Origin: Collinsella sp. AF02-46-1
GTDB taxonomy: Bacteria; Actinomycetota; Coriobacteriia; Coriobacteriales; Coriobacteriaceae
Direction of reading: 5' to 3'
DNA: 27,025 nucleotides
NCBI GenBank assembly: GCA_934876235.1
Contig: CAKXKM010000016.1
Location: 4,958 to 31,982 of the forward strand
In this document: positions 16,820 through 23,581 of the stretch, one piece after another
Layout of the letters: each line of letters starts with the position of its first letter
Position numbering within the stretch: the first letter of the stretch is position 1
Translations under genes and position numbers: made by a program
Notes under the pieces: model-generated
Told to the model about the DNA's origin: nothing
The model's database searches: none
The model's input: the letters and a program-made list of their open reading frames with translations, nothing else

Positions 16820-17209
16820 TTAGGCAACGAGCCTGCAAGCATATTCGATGGCTGCTGCGAGGCCGCCGCTCGATCGTGGTTTAAAGACCATGTCGGCGGC
16901 GGCCTCGTTTTCGTATCCGGCGCCGCGAAGGGTGAGCGCGATACCGGCTTCTAAGAGAAGGGGCAGGCCACGTTGGCTGGTTGCTATTACAAAGGCCTGG
17001 GCAAGGGCGCAGCCGTGCGTCTGGCATTGAGCGGCGAGCTCGCCTTGTGTTGGGCGGGGGAGCAGTGCGGTCGCGACGCGGCTCGATAGCAGTGCTGCGG
17101 CCGTGCGTTCGTCCGGGGAGAGATATTCGGCCTCAATGACGACAAGCCTGGGCTGTACGCCGTCCGCGCAATGTGATCTTTGACGTATGGAAATCGAGCA
17201 AGCCGACAT
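16820..17209 (-). CDS. Small HAD-like protein with degenerate motif IV
   Basis: This 129-residue protein is not one I can name with certainty. Its second half, RGLPLLLEAGIALTLRGAG followed by ENEAAADMVFKP and GGLAAAIEYACRLV, lines up with the C-terminal part of Cof-type HAD phosphatases (the GDxxNDLPMLEAAG ... AADYV region), but the two catalytic Asp positions of motif IV are replaced (ATSQRG). Motif I (DxD) is also absent. It is therefore probably not a phosphatase and may be a shortened or regulatory relative. The start at 17209 has AGGAG six bases upstream. It is divergent from a XRE regulator across a perfect 26-bp palindrome that also covers its own promoter region, so the regulator probably controls it. 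Confidence 0.55.
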   Translation of the reverse strand: MSACSISIRQRSHCADGVQPRLVVIEAEYLSPDERTAAALLSSRVATALLPRPTQGELAAQCQTHGCALAQAFVIATSQRGLPLLLEAGIALTLRGAGYENEAAADMVFKPRSSGGLAAAIEYACRLVA

Positions 17210-17231
17210 AGAAAACTCCTGTATATTCGGC

Positions 17232-17257
17232 AAAACGTAAACTATAGTTTACGTTTT
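17232..17257. promoter_or_regulatory. Perfect 26-bp palindrome in a divergent promoter region
   Basis: The half-site AAAACGTAAACTA is followed immediately by its exact complement, centred between 17244 and 17245. The central TATAGT can serve as a -10 box in either direction. It lies 12 bases upstream of the ribosome binding site of the minus-strand gene and 28 bases before the ATG of the XRE gene, as expected for an autoregulated operator. Confidence 0.75.
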
Positions 17258-17285
17258 TGTTTTGCTCCATTTCAAACTCGTCTGC

Positions 17286-17504
17286 ATGAATGAACATGCG
17301 AAACAGATTCTTGGCGAGCGAGTCGAGCGGACGCGCAAGGCCCTTGGTATTTCTAAGGTCGATTTTTGCCTAGCGGTCGGAATCAGCCGACCTTATCTCG
17401 ACCGAATCGAGGACGGAACGGCAAACAGTACGCTCGAGATTCTATTTAAAATTGCGCCCGCGCTTGGCATGACGGTGTCAGAGCTACTCGAGGGCATCGA
17501 GTAG
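17286..17504 (+). CDS. Small XRE-family transcriptional regulator
   Basis: The 72-residue protein is little more than one Cro/C1-type helix-turn-helix: LGERVERTRKALGISKVDF, then CLAVGISRPYLDRIEDGTAN as the turn and recognition helix, and TLEILFKIAPALGMTVSELL. It presumably binds the palindrome immediately upstream and represses itself and the divergent gene. The start is uncertain: ATG 17286 fits the domain but has no clear ribosome binding site, and an in-frame start lies eight codons upstream. No sensory or dimerisation domain is attached. It could also be the antitoxin-like half of a two-gene module with the divergent protein; that is speculation. Confidence 0.85.
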   Translation: MNEHAKQILGERVERTRKALGISKVDFCLAVGISRPYLDRIEDGTANSTLEILFKIAPALGMTVSELLEGIE

Positions 17505-17553
17505 GCGTTTTTGCCAGATCTGTCGCTTACTGAACGGGTCCCCCCGACTGCGG

Positions 17554-17767
17554 CGTGCAAAAAGGCGAGTATTCAGCATCCCTCAATAATTTGACGGCAA
17601 CTGGAACCACAAATACGATGCATGTTGCTTTGGATTATCCACATAATTCGATAATATGAGGAATAATAGGCGCGCGTCACGAGCCTTTTGGACCGAGAAG
17701 CGCTTTACAGCCAGCGTTTTTAACGTTTCCAGAAGGGATGGATGCTGAGTATTCCGTTTTTTGCACG
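17554..17767. repeat. MITE-like element with inverted ends (element 2)
   Basis: The stretch 17505-17821 has no gene. Its ends at 17554-17581 and 17740-17767 are inverted copies (23 of 28 bases by eye): CGTGCAAAAA, a variable part, then TATTCAGCATCC or TACTCAGCATCC. Weaker similarity extends outwards (CCCC before the CG-rich edge). At 214 bp it is almost the same size as element 1 (4703-4923), and both have ends starting CGTG and CAAAAA. No transposase is present, and the frames crossing it have no ribosome binding site. Confidence 0.55.
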
Positions 17768-17821
17768 TCGCGAGGGGTACCACGTGCCCAGCTAGGCTCA
17801 AATAGGCGGTTCTTGTTTTGG

Positions 17822-18835
17822 CTATACCATCGGGATGCGGTCGTGGTTGACCTGGCTGTAGAACAAGCGCTGGATTTCGGCTGCATCGCGTGACTGGCCG
17901 AGTGCCCACATGGTTTTGGCCACGAGTGTCTCGGTGGTCATATCATCGCCGCGCAAAATACCCGGATGGTCGGCGTAGGCACGGCCGACCTCATAAACAC
18001 CCAGGTCAAGGCCCTCTTCGGGGACCTGCGTGGTCATAACGACCGTGCGGCCCGAATCGACCCAGCGGAAAATTGTCTCCTGGAATGACTCGCCGGACTC
18101 GCCAAACTCGGGAATACCGCCAATGCCAAAGGTCTCCAGAATCACGGCGTCGTAGCTATCGGCAAGGGCGTCGAGGATGCCCGGGTTTACGCCGGGTGTA
18201 AGCTTGAGTACAAATACGCGCGGGTCGATGCTGTCGTAGAAACGCACCGGGTTTTCGCCCTGATGCGTGCCGTGAAGCCCGTTGCGCACGATGCGGTCGT
18301 TGCGGATATAGGCGATGGGCGGATAGTTGACGCTAATGAACGCGTTAAAGCTCATGGTGCGCTGCTTGCGGGCGCGCGTGCCGGCAATGGCCACGCCGCC
18401 AAACACGATCGAGACGTCGTGCGAATGCTCGTCGAGCGCATAGAGCAGGCTCTGGTACAGATTGAGCTTGGCGTCGGTAAATGGATTGCCCATGGGCTTT
18501 TGCGAGCCGGTGAGCACGATGGGCTTGGGGCTGTCCTGAATCAGATAGGAAAGCGCCGCCGCGGTGTAGCTCATGGTGTCGGTGCCGTGCAGAATCACGA
18601 AGCCGTCGTGGTCGGCATAACCCTCGACGATGACGTCGCGGATACGCATCCAGTCGCTCGGACGCATATTGGTGCTGTCGATGTTCATGGGCTGCACGAC
18701 GTCGAGCTCGCAGAGGCCCGAGATCTCGGGGACGCTCTGGGCGAGCTCCTCACCGGTCAGGGCGGGGGAGAGGCCGTTGCCGTCCTCGGTCGATGCAATG
18801 GTGCCGCCCGTGGCGATGAGAAGGATGCGCTTCAT
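17822..18835 (-). CDS. ansA: L-asparaginase, cytosolic type
   Basis: The 337-residue enzyme hydrolyses asparagine to aspartate and ammonia. It has both active-site threonine motifs: ATGGTIAS near the N-terminus (Thr12) and HGTDTMSYTAAAL (Thr85, Asp86). VLTGSQKPMGNPFTDA supplies the catalytic Lys region, and FGGVAIAGTRARKQRTMSFNAF is typical of the cytosolic class. No signal peptide is present, which favours the AnsA-like, low-affinity type over periplasmic type II. The start at 18835 has AGGA eight bases upstream; the longer frame to 18907 is not supported. It is divergent from guaA. A tentative promoter is TTGAAC (18909-18914) with CAATAC (18885-18890), 18 bases apart, on the minus strand. 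Ammonia release could feed the glutamine synthetase in this window, but no operon links them. Confidence 0.95.
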   Translation of the reverse strand: MKRILLIATGGTIASTEDGNGLSPALTGEELAQSVPEISGLCELDVVQPMNIDSTNMRPSDWMRIRDVIVEGYADHDGFVILHGTDTMSYTAAALSYLIQDSPKPIVLTGSQKPMGNPFTDAKLNLYQSLLYALDEHSHDVSIVFGGVAIAGTRARKQRTMSFNAFISVNYPPIAYIRNDRIVRNGLHGTHQGENPVRFYDSIDPRVFVLKLTPGVNPGILDALADSYDAVILETFGIGGIPEFGESGESFQETIFRWVDSGRTVVMTTQVPEEGLDLGVYEVGRAYADHPGILRGDDMTTETLVAKTMWALGQSRDAAEIQRLFYSQVNHDRIPMV

Positions 18836-18884
18836 GCTGGTATTCCTATCGTATTTGCCGCCGCAGAGGCGGAGTCGTTCGGCA

Positions 18885-18914
18885 GTATTGTGGCACAGGG
18901 CGTCCAATGTTCAA
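18885..18914 (-). promoter_or_regulatory. Tentative promoter of ansA
   Basis: On the minus strand TTGAAC and CAATAC are 18 bases apart, about 50 bases before the start codon. The -10 box is a weak match. Confidence 0.3.
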
Positions 18915-19101
18915 ACGTATTACATCATCTGTAACGTTTGGTAACACTTCAATTGCCGTCAAATAGGCCCCGGTCGTGCGTTTGCCGTGCGCTGATGGCT
19001 GCGAGGGACGAGAAACCCCATATAACGTGTACACTATGTAAGCTGTTTTCGTTTATTCGCGCGGGTGGGCACAGGCTCCCCGCCAACAAGAGGGGGAAAC
19101 C

Positions 19102-20700
19102 ATGGATCAAAAGGCTTCCGCAAAGGTCCTCGTACTCGACTTTGGTGCGCAGTACGGTCAGCTCATTGCCCGTCGCGTCCGCGACCTCAACGTGTATTCC
19201 GAGATCGTTCCCTGCGACATCTCGGCCGATGAGATTCGCGAAATGAACGCCTCTGCGCTCATCCTCTCTGGCGGCCCGGCTTCTGTGTATGCCGAGGACG
19301 CTCCGTCCATCGATCCCGCCATCTTTGACCTGGGCCTTCCCGTTCTGGGCTTTTGCTACGGCCATCAGATCACGGCCGTGACGCTCGGCGGCAAGGTCGG
19401 TCACTCCGAGGTGGGCGAATACGGCCGCGCCACCATCACGCGTACGGCCGGCGCCAAGCTCTTTAACTCCACGCCTATGGAGCAGACCGTGTGGATGAGC
19501 CACCGCGACGCCGTGTCCGAGGTGCCCGAGGGCTTTACCGTTACCGCCAGCACCGACGTGTGCCCGGTTGCCGCCATGGAGTGCGTCGAGCGCAAGATCT
19601 TCACCACGCAGTTCCACCCCGAGGTCAAGCACTCCGAGTACGGTCAGCAGCTGCTGAGCAACTTTCTGTTTGAGATCTGCGGCCTGGAGCCCAACTGGAG
19701 CATGGATAACCTGGTCGAGACCATGACAGCCGAGTTCCGCGAGAAGGTCGGCGACGACCGCGTGATTCTGGCCCTGTCCGGCGGCGTCGACTCCTCCGTC
19801 GTGGCTGCGCTGGGCGCTCGCGCCGTGGGCAAGCAGATGACCTGCGTGTTCATCAACCACGGCCTGCTGCGCAAGGGCGAGCCCGAGCAGGTGGAGGAGG
19901 TCTTCACCAAGCAGTTTGACGTCGACTTTATCCACGTCCACGCCGAGGACCGTTATGCCGAGCTTCTGGCCGGCGTGACCGAGCCCGAGGAGAAGCGCCG
20001 CATCATCGGTACGCAGTTCTGGAAAGAGTTCTTCGCCGTGGCGCAGCAGCTCGAGACCGATGGCAAGCCGGTCAAGTACTTGGCTCAGGGCACCATCTAC
20101 CCCGACATCATTGAGTCCGGCGCTCGCAAGACGGGCGGCAAGACGGCTACCATCAAGAGCCATCACAATCTGATCCCGTTCCCCGAGGGCGTGCACTTCG
20201 ACCTTATCGAGCCGCTCGACCACTTCTTTAAGGACGAGGTCCGCGCGCTTGGTCTGGCGCTCGGTCTGCCGGGTCATATCGTGTTCCGCCAGCCTTTCCC
20301 GGGCCCGGGTCTGGCCATCCGCATCATCGGTGCGGTCGACAAGGAGAAGCTCGAGATCCTCAAGAATGCCGACGCCATCGTGCGCGAGGAGCTCGACGCC
20401 TATAACCAGCGTCTGTTTGAGCAGACCGGCGAGCGCAACTCCGAGCATAGCTGCTGGCAGTATTTCGCCGTCCTGCCCGACATTAAGTCCGTCGGCGTTA
20501 TGGGCGACGAGCGCACCTACCAGCGCCCAATTATCCTGCGTGCCGTCGAGTCCAGCGATGCCATGACCGCCGACTGGGCCAAGCTGCCCTACGACGTCCT
20601 GGCCCGCATCTCCGGCCGCATCGTGGCCGAGGTTCCCGGCGCCAACCGCGTGTGCTACGACATCACGTCCAAGCCGCCCGCGACGATTGAGTGGGAGTAG
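19102..20700 (+). CDS. guaA: GMP synthase (glutamine-hydrolysing)
   Basis: The 532-residue enzyme converts XMP to GMP with ATP and glutamine. The N-terminal class I amidotransferase has Cys85 (LGFCYGHQ), His172 and Glu174 (FHPEV). The ATP-pyrophosphatase domain has the PP-loop LALSGGVDSSVVAALGARAVG (about 224-244), and the C-terminal dimerisation domain ends in CYDITSKPPATIEWE, complete to the normal terminus. The start has AGAGGGGG seven bases upstream. The 3' end of guaA is a documented integration hotspot for genomic islands in several bacterial phyla, and here an integrase-bearing element begins directly behind the intact stop codon. The last bases (GTGGGAGTAG) match the repeats that fill the next 530 bases. 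Confidence 0.97.
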   Translation: MDQKASAKVLVLDFGAQYGQLIARRVRDLNVYSEIVPCDISADEIREMNASALILSGGPASVYAEDAPSIDPAIFDLGLPVLGFCYGHQITAVTLGGKVGHSEVGEYGRATITRTAGAKLFNSTPMEQTVWMSHRDAVSEVPEGFTVTASTDVCPVAAMECVERKIFTTQFHPEVKHSEYGQQLLSNFLFEICGLEPNWSMDNLVETMTAEFREKVGDDRVILALSGGVDSSVVAALGARAVGKQMTCVFINHGLLRKGEPEQVEEVFTKQFDVDFIHVHAEDRYAELLAGVTEPEEKRRIIGTQFWKEFFAVAQQLETDGKPVKYLAQGTIYPDIIESGARKTGGKTATIKSHHNLIPFPEGVHFDLIEPLDHFFKDEVRALGLALGLPGHIVFRQPFPGPGLAIRIIGAVDKEKLEILKNADAIVREELDAYNQRLFEQTGERNSEHSCWQYFAVLPDIKSVGVMGDERTYQRPIILRAVESSDAMTADWAKLPYDVLARISGRIVAEVPGANRVCYDITSKPPATIEWE

Positions 20701-21230
20701 TCTGACAGGGTTCTGACCTGTATTTTTGAGTGCCGCACTGTGCTGCTGAGTTTCGTTTTGTACGAGAGTCACGGCAAAGCCGCCAGCGACATTGGTGAGT
20801 AAATCCGATTATCGAGCCTCTGTTCCCGCGTCGGAACGGAGGCTTTTTCTTTGGCTATTTACTCCCTTTCACCTGCAATTTCGCGATTTACTCCCCGTGT
20901 TTCGAGACGGCAAGGCACGGGGCGGTATTCGGAGGAATGGGAGTAAGGATTTATCCCGAGTGAGTAGACGCGCGATTTTTGTCCCCGAGAACGAAAAGGG
21001 GCCGTTTTAGGTCCTTTGAAACTCAAATCGAACTCAATAGGCCTTTTGACGGTCTCTGTGCGGCGTTTTCCCAGGTCGTTAATGGGGAGTAAAGAATCTC
21101 ACCGTCTCAAGGAAAGCGGGAGTAATCAGGGGAAATGCCGCGGGGTACCGCCGTGTGCCGCCATGTAAGCCACCGCGTCATTTACTCCCCAGGTGCGCCG
21201 AAAATGCCTTTGCATGCAATGGGGAGTAAA
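20693..21230. repeat. Array of GGGGAGTAAA repeats at the left end of the integrated element (attL region)
   Basis: The 617 bases 20701-21317 have no gene. They contain seven close copies of (G)GGGAGTAA(A): minus-strand copies at 20857-20866, 20886-20896 and 21180-21190, and plus-strand copies at 20939-20947, 21084-21093, 21118-21126 and 21221-21230. The guaA end (20693-20700, GGGAGTAG) and 20795-20804 (GTGAGTAAAT) are partial copies. Two plus copies share a longer context (AATGGGGAGTAAA, then CTC). Spacing is irregular. Their position between the insertion site and the integrase/excisionase genes fits arm-type binding sites for the integrase, or core-like sites. Confidence 0.7.
20816..20850 (+). 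terminator. Terminator downstream of guaA
   Basis: GCCTC-T-GTTCC (20816-20826) pairs with GGAAC-G-GAGGC (20833-20843), leaving one T-G position, followed by TTTTTCTTT. It lies inside the element, 115 bases after the guaA stop, so it probably now terminates guaA transcription and insulates the element. Confidence 0.8.
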
Positions 21231-21317
21231 AACTCAACATACGCAGGCGTGAGCGGCGCTCACCGCCTAGCTTGGCGTCCTGATTCGGTTGCGCTGGTTG
21301 CGAAATGCGGGGAGCCG

Positions 21318-21731
21318 CTACAGCGAGGCTTTCCAGTCCTCGTATTCGTCGGCGTCGATCTCGCCGTTCTCGAGCTGCGCGCGCTTCTCTGCCCACAGCT
21401 CGATCGCCGTCGCGGCTTTGGGCGCGTGCGGAGCCTTGGGGTTCAGGGAGAGGCCCGTGCCGTCGGCGGAGGGAACGATGCCGAACGAGTCCTCGAGCCG
21501 CACGAGCAGCGACATGAGGTCGCCCGCGGTCTCGACGCCATAGTCCTTGAGGGCGTTGACGGACACGCCGAGCGCCGCGGAGATGGACTCGAGCAGCTCG
21601 GGCTTGACGGCGCGGATGCCGCTCTCGTAGTGGCGCACGGCCCCCTCGGTCAGGCCGACGGCCTCGGCGAGTTGAGCCTGCGTCATGCCGCGCGACTTGC
21701 GGTACCGCCTTATGTTTTTGCCTACGGACAT
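21318..21731 (-). CDS. XRE-family repressor of the integrated element
   Basis: The 137-residue protein has an N-terminal Cro/C1 helix-turn-helix (MSVGKNIRRYRKSRGMTQ, then LAEAVGLTEGAVRHYESG, about 1-60) and an acidic C-terminal part with a helical ending (ALWAEK-type helix, then IDADEYEDWKASL). It has no LexA-like peptidase site, so it would not be cleaved like lambda CI; release would need another signal. The ribosome binding site is strong (AGGAGGAGG four bases from ATG). It faces the excisionase-integrase genes across a promoter region with repeated GTACGTA half-sites, so it most likely keeps the element silent and controls itself. Confidence 0.87.
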   Translation of the reverse strand: MSVGKNIRRYRKSRGMTQAQLAEAVGLTEGAVRHYESGIRAVKPELLESISAALGVSVNALKDYGVETAGDLMSLLVRLEDSFGIVPSADGTGLSLNPKAPHAPKAATAIELWAEKRAQLENGEIDADEYEDWKASL

Positions 21732-21762
21732 GCGCCCTCCTCCTGGAATTACGTATCAGCAC

Positions 21763-21791
21763 ATCTTATCAGCGTACGTAAATGTACGCAA
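21763..21791 (-). promoter_or_regulatory. Promoter of the element repressor
   Basis: On the minus strand TTGCGT (21786-21791) and TAAGAT (21763-21768) are exactly 17 bases apart. The first operator dyad (21772-21789) fills the spacer. Confidence 0.65.
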
Positions 21792-21853
21792 TTCTATTGA
21801 CAGTACAGATACGTACGTTTACTCTGAATCTGTAAACCGTACGTATTCGTACG
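21772..21853. promoter_or_regulatory. Three GTACGTA-type operators between repressor and excisionase
   Basis: O1 at 21772-21789 is GCGTAC, six bases, GTACGC. O2 at 21803-21818 contains GTAC and ACGTACGT and lies inside the spacer of the rightward promoter. O3 at 21838-21853 is CGTACG, four bases, CGTACG, just before the excisionase ribosome binding site. The pattern resembles a phage-type operator set, with O1 over the repressor promoter and O2 over the excisionase promoter. Confidence 0.7.
21797..21825 (+). promoter_or_regulatory. Promoter of the excisionase-integrase operon
   Basis: TTGACA (21797-21802) matches the -35 consensus perfectly, and TACTCT (21820-21825) follows after 17 bases. 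Operator O2 lies in the spacer, so a bound repressor should block it. Confidence 0.7.
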
Positions 21854-21871
21854 CCATTGATTGGAGGAGCC

Positions 21872-22075
21872 ATGGACGAGAAGGTGGCGAAGACGCCGAG
21901 GCCGCACATGCTGGACGCCGACGAGGTCGCGGAGCTGCTGAGGATCAAGAAAGGCAGCGCCTACGAGGTGATCAGGAAGATAAACGCCGAGCAGGAGGCG
22001 CGCGGGCGCGTGGTTATCCGCGGACGCGTCCGGAGCGACGTCTTCGACGCCCTGTACTTCCCGGAGGTGGACTGA
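21872..22075 (+). CDS. Excisionase-like small DNA-binding protein
   Basis: The 67-residue protein has the shape of an excisionase/AlpA-type winged helix: MLDADEVAELLRIKKGSAYEVIRKINAEQ forms the helix-turn-helix, and GRVVIRGRVRSDVFDALYF the wing and last helix. Such proteins bend DNA at the attachment site and steer the integrase towards excision. The ATG at 21872 has GGAGG four bases upstream; a TTG five codons earlier lacks one. It sits directly behind the repressible rightward promoter, and its stop is one base before the ATG of the integrase, so the two are co-translated. Confidence 0.82.
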   Translation: MDEKVAKTPRPHMLDADEVAELLRIKKGSAYEVIRKINAEQEARGRVVIRGRVRSDVFDALYFPEVD

Positions 22076-22076
22076 C

Positions 22077-23147
22077 ATGCCCGTGTACAAGGATGGCAAC
22101 AACGGCACGTTCTACGTGCAGTGCTACTACCGCGACGCCCGCGGCTCGAAGCGCCACAAGACGAAGCGCGGCTTCTCCTCCGAGGTGGAGGCCGCAGTGT
22201 GGGAGAGCCAGTTCAAGAGCCTTAACGGCGGGGCCATGGACATGACGTTCTCCGAGTTCGTCGAGGTGTACGCCTCCGAGGTGAAGCCGCGCGTACGCGA
22301 GCACACGTGGATCACCAAGGAGTACATCATCAACGACAAGCTCGTGCCGTTCTTCGGAGACATGCGCATGTGCGACGTGAGGCCGATCGACCTCATCAGG
22401 TGGCAAAACGAGCTCACCGAGCACCGGGACGCCGACGGGAAGCCCTGGGCGCCGACGTACCTGCGCACGGTGAACAACCAACTGAACGCCATCTTCAACC
22501 ACGCCGAGCGCTACTACGGCCTCACCGACAACCCGGTGCGCAGGGTCGACAAGATAGGCTCGAAGAAGGGCGGCGAGATGCAGTTCTGGACCAAGGACGA
22601 GTACCTGAGGTTCAGCGAGGCGGTCATGGACAAGCCGCTGTCGTTCCACGCCTTCGAGCTGCTGTACTGGACGGGCATACGCTGCGGCGAGCTCCTGGCG
22701 CTCACGCCGTCCGACTTCATGCTGGATAGCTCGCGGCTGCGCATCAACAAGTCGTACCAGAGCCTCCACGGCGTGGACACCGTGACCGACCCCAAGACGC
22801 CCAAGTCCGTGCGCACGATCGTCATGCCCGCCTTCCTTCGCGACGAGATGGCGGACTTCATCGAGATGCGCGACGACGTCGCCCCCGACGAGCGCCTGTT
22901 CGCCGTGACCAAGCACTTCCTGGCCCACGAGATGGAGCGCGGGTGCAAGGCGTCGGGCGTGAAGCGCATCCGCATACACGACATACGCCACAGCCACGTG
23001 AGCCTGCTGATCGAGATGGGCTTCTCCGCGCTGGCCATCGCCGAGCGCATGGGCCACGAGGCGGTGGACATCACCTACCGCTACGCGCACCTGTTCCCCA
23101 CGAAGCAGGACGAGATGGCCGCCGCGCTCGATGGAGCGAGGGGGTAA
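22077..23147 (+). CDS. Tyrosine-type site-specific integrase
   Basis: The 356-residue protein is a phage/ICE-type tyrosine recombinase. The N-terminal part (1-50) resembles the arm-binding domain (GTFYVQCYYRDARGSKRHKT), 55-145 the core-binding domain, and 168-350 the catalytic domain. Catalytic residues are visible: Arg202 (WTGIRCGELLAL), Lys243 (TPKSVRT), His301 and Arg304 (IHDIRHSH), His327 (ERMGHE) and the nucleophile Tyr336 (TYRYAHLF). All are intact, so the enzyme should be active. It is translated together with the excisionase and sits about 1.4 kb from the guaA junction, which it presumably recognises. The arm-binding domain fits the repeat array next to that junction. Confidence 0.95.
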   Translation: MPVYKDGNNGTFYVQCYYRDARGSKRHKTKRGFSSEVEAAVWESQFKSLNGGAMDMTFSEFVEVYASEVKPRVREHTWITKEYIINDKLVPFFGDMRMCDVRPIDLIRWQNELTEHRDADGKPWAPTYLRTVNNQLNAIFNHAERYYGLTDNPVRRVDKIGSKKGGEMQFWTKDEYLRFSEAVMDKPLSFHAFELLYWTGIRCGELLALTPSDFMLDSSRLRINKSYQSLHGVDTVTDPKTPKSVRTIVMPAFLRDEMADFIEMRDDVAPDERLFAVTKHFLAHEMERGCKASGVKRIRIHDIRHSHVSLLIEMGFSALAIAERMGHEAVDITYRYAHLFPTKQDEMAAALDGARG

Positions 23148-23152
23148 GCAAG

Positions 23153-23578
23153 ATGCCGTGCGAGAACAGCGCCCGCAAGCGCAGCAAGACGATGGCGTTT
23201 CGCTGCACGCCCGAGGAGCACAAGCTCATATGCGAGATGGCAGCCTGGAGCGGCATGAGCAGGCAGGACTACATCATCGCCAAGCTCACCGATACCCAGG
23301 TCGAGGTGAGGCCCTCTGTAAGCGTGCAGAAGGCGTTGAAGGACTCGATGGCGGAGTTGTCCAAGGAAGTACGGCTGGCGGCCTCCTACGGCGAGCTGAG
23401 CGAGTCCCTGCAGCAGAGGATCGAGCTCGTGATGAGGTTCTTCCTGGCGCTCGGCGAGGGGGTTGAGGCACCAGTGACGGAAGCGCCACCGCAAACCTCG
23501 CATTTGGAAGAGCCGACAACATCCGTCATGGATGCGGGCTCCGACACCGCAAGCATCTTCGAGATGGGGCGCATGTAA
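23153..23578 (+). CDS. MobC-like ribbon-helix-helix mobilisation protein
   Basis: The 141-residue protein opens with RKRSKTMAFRCTPEEHKLICEMAAWSGMSRQDYIIAKL (split here only for reading: strand RKRSKTMAFRC, then helices EEHKLICEMAAW and SRQDYIIAKL). This is the ribbon-helix-helix pattern of MobC relaxosome proteins, which help a relaxase open oriT. A long helix follows (ALKDSMAELSKEV ... QQRIELVMRFFLALG), then a loose Thr/Glu-rich tail. The ATG at 23153 lies five bases after the integrase stop, with GGGGG upstream. No relaxase gene follows; the next gene is convergent and starts three bases beyond. It may act with a relaxase encoded elsewhere, or be a solitary DNA-binding protein. Confidence 0.65.
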   Translation: MPCENSARKRSKTMAFRCTPEEHKLICEMAAWSGMSRQDYIIAKLTDTQVEVRPSVSVQKALKDSMAELSKEVRLAASYGELSESLQQRIELVMRFFLALGEGVEAPVTEAPPQTSHLEEPTTSVMDAGSDTASIFEMGRM

Positions 23579-23581
23579 GGT

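Noticed and set aside
18949..20772. Open minus-strand frame of 607 codons opposite guaA
   Set aside because: It is antisense to the intact guaA gene and has repetitive Gly/Leu/His/Asp composition; no family motif.
20693..21230. CRISPR-like array
   Set aside because: The repeats are only about 10 bases, occur in both orientations and have irregular spacing; no cas gene is nearby.
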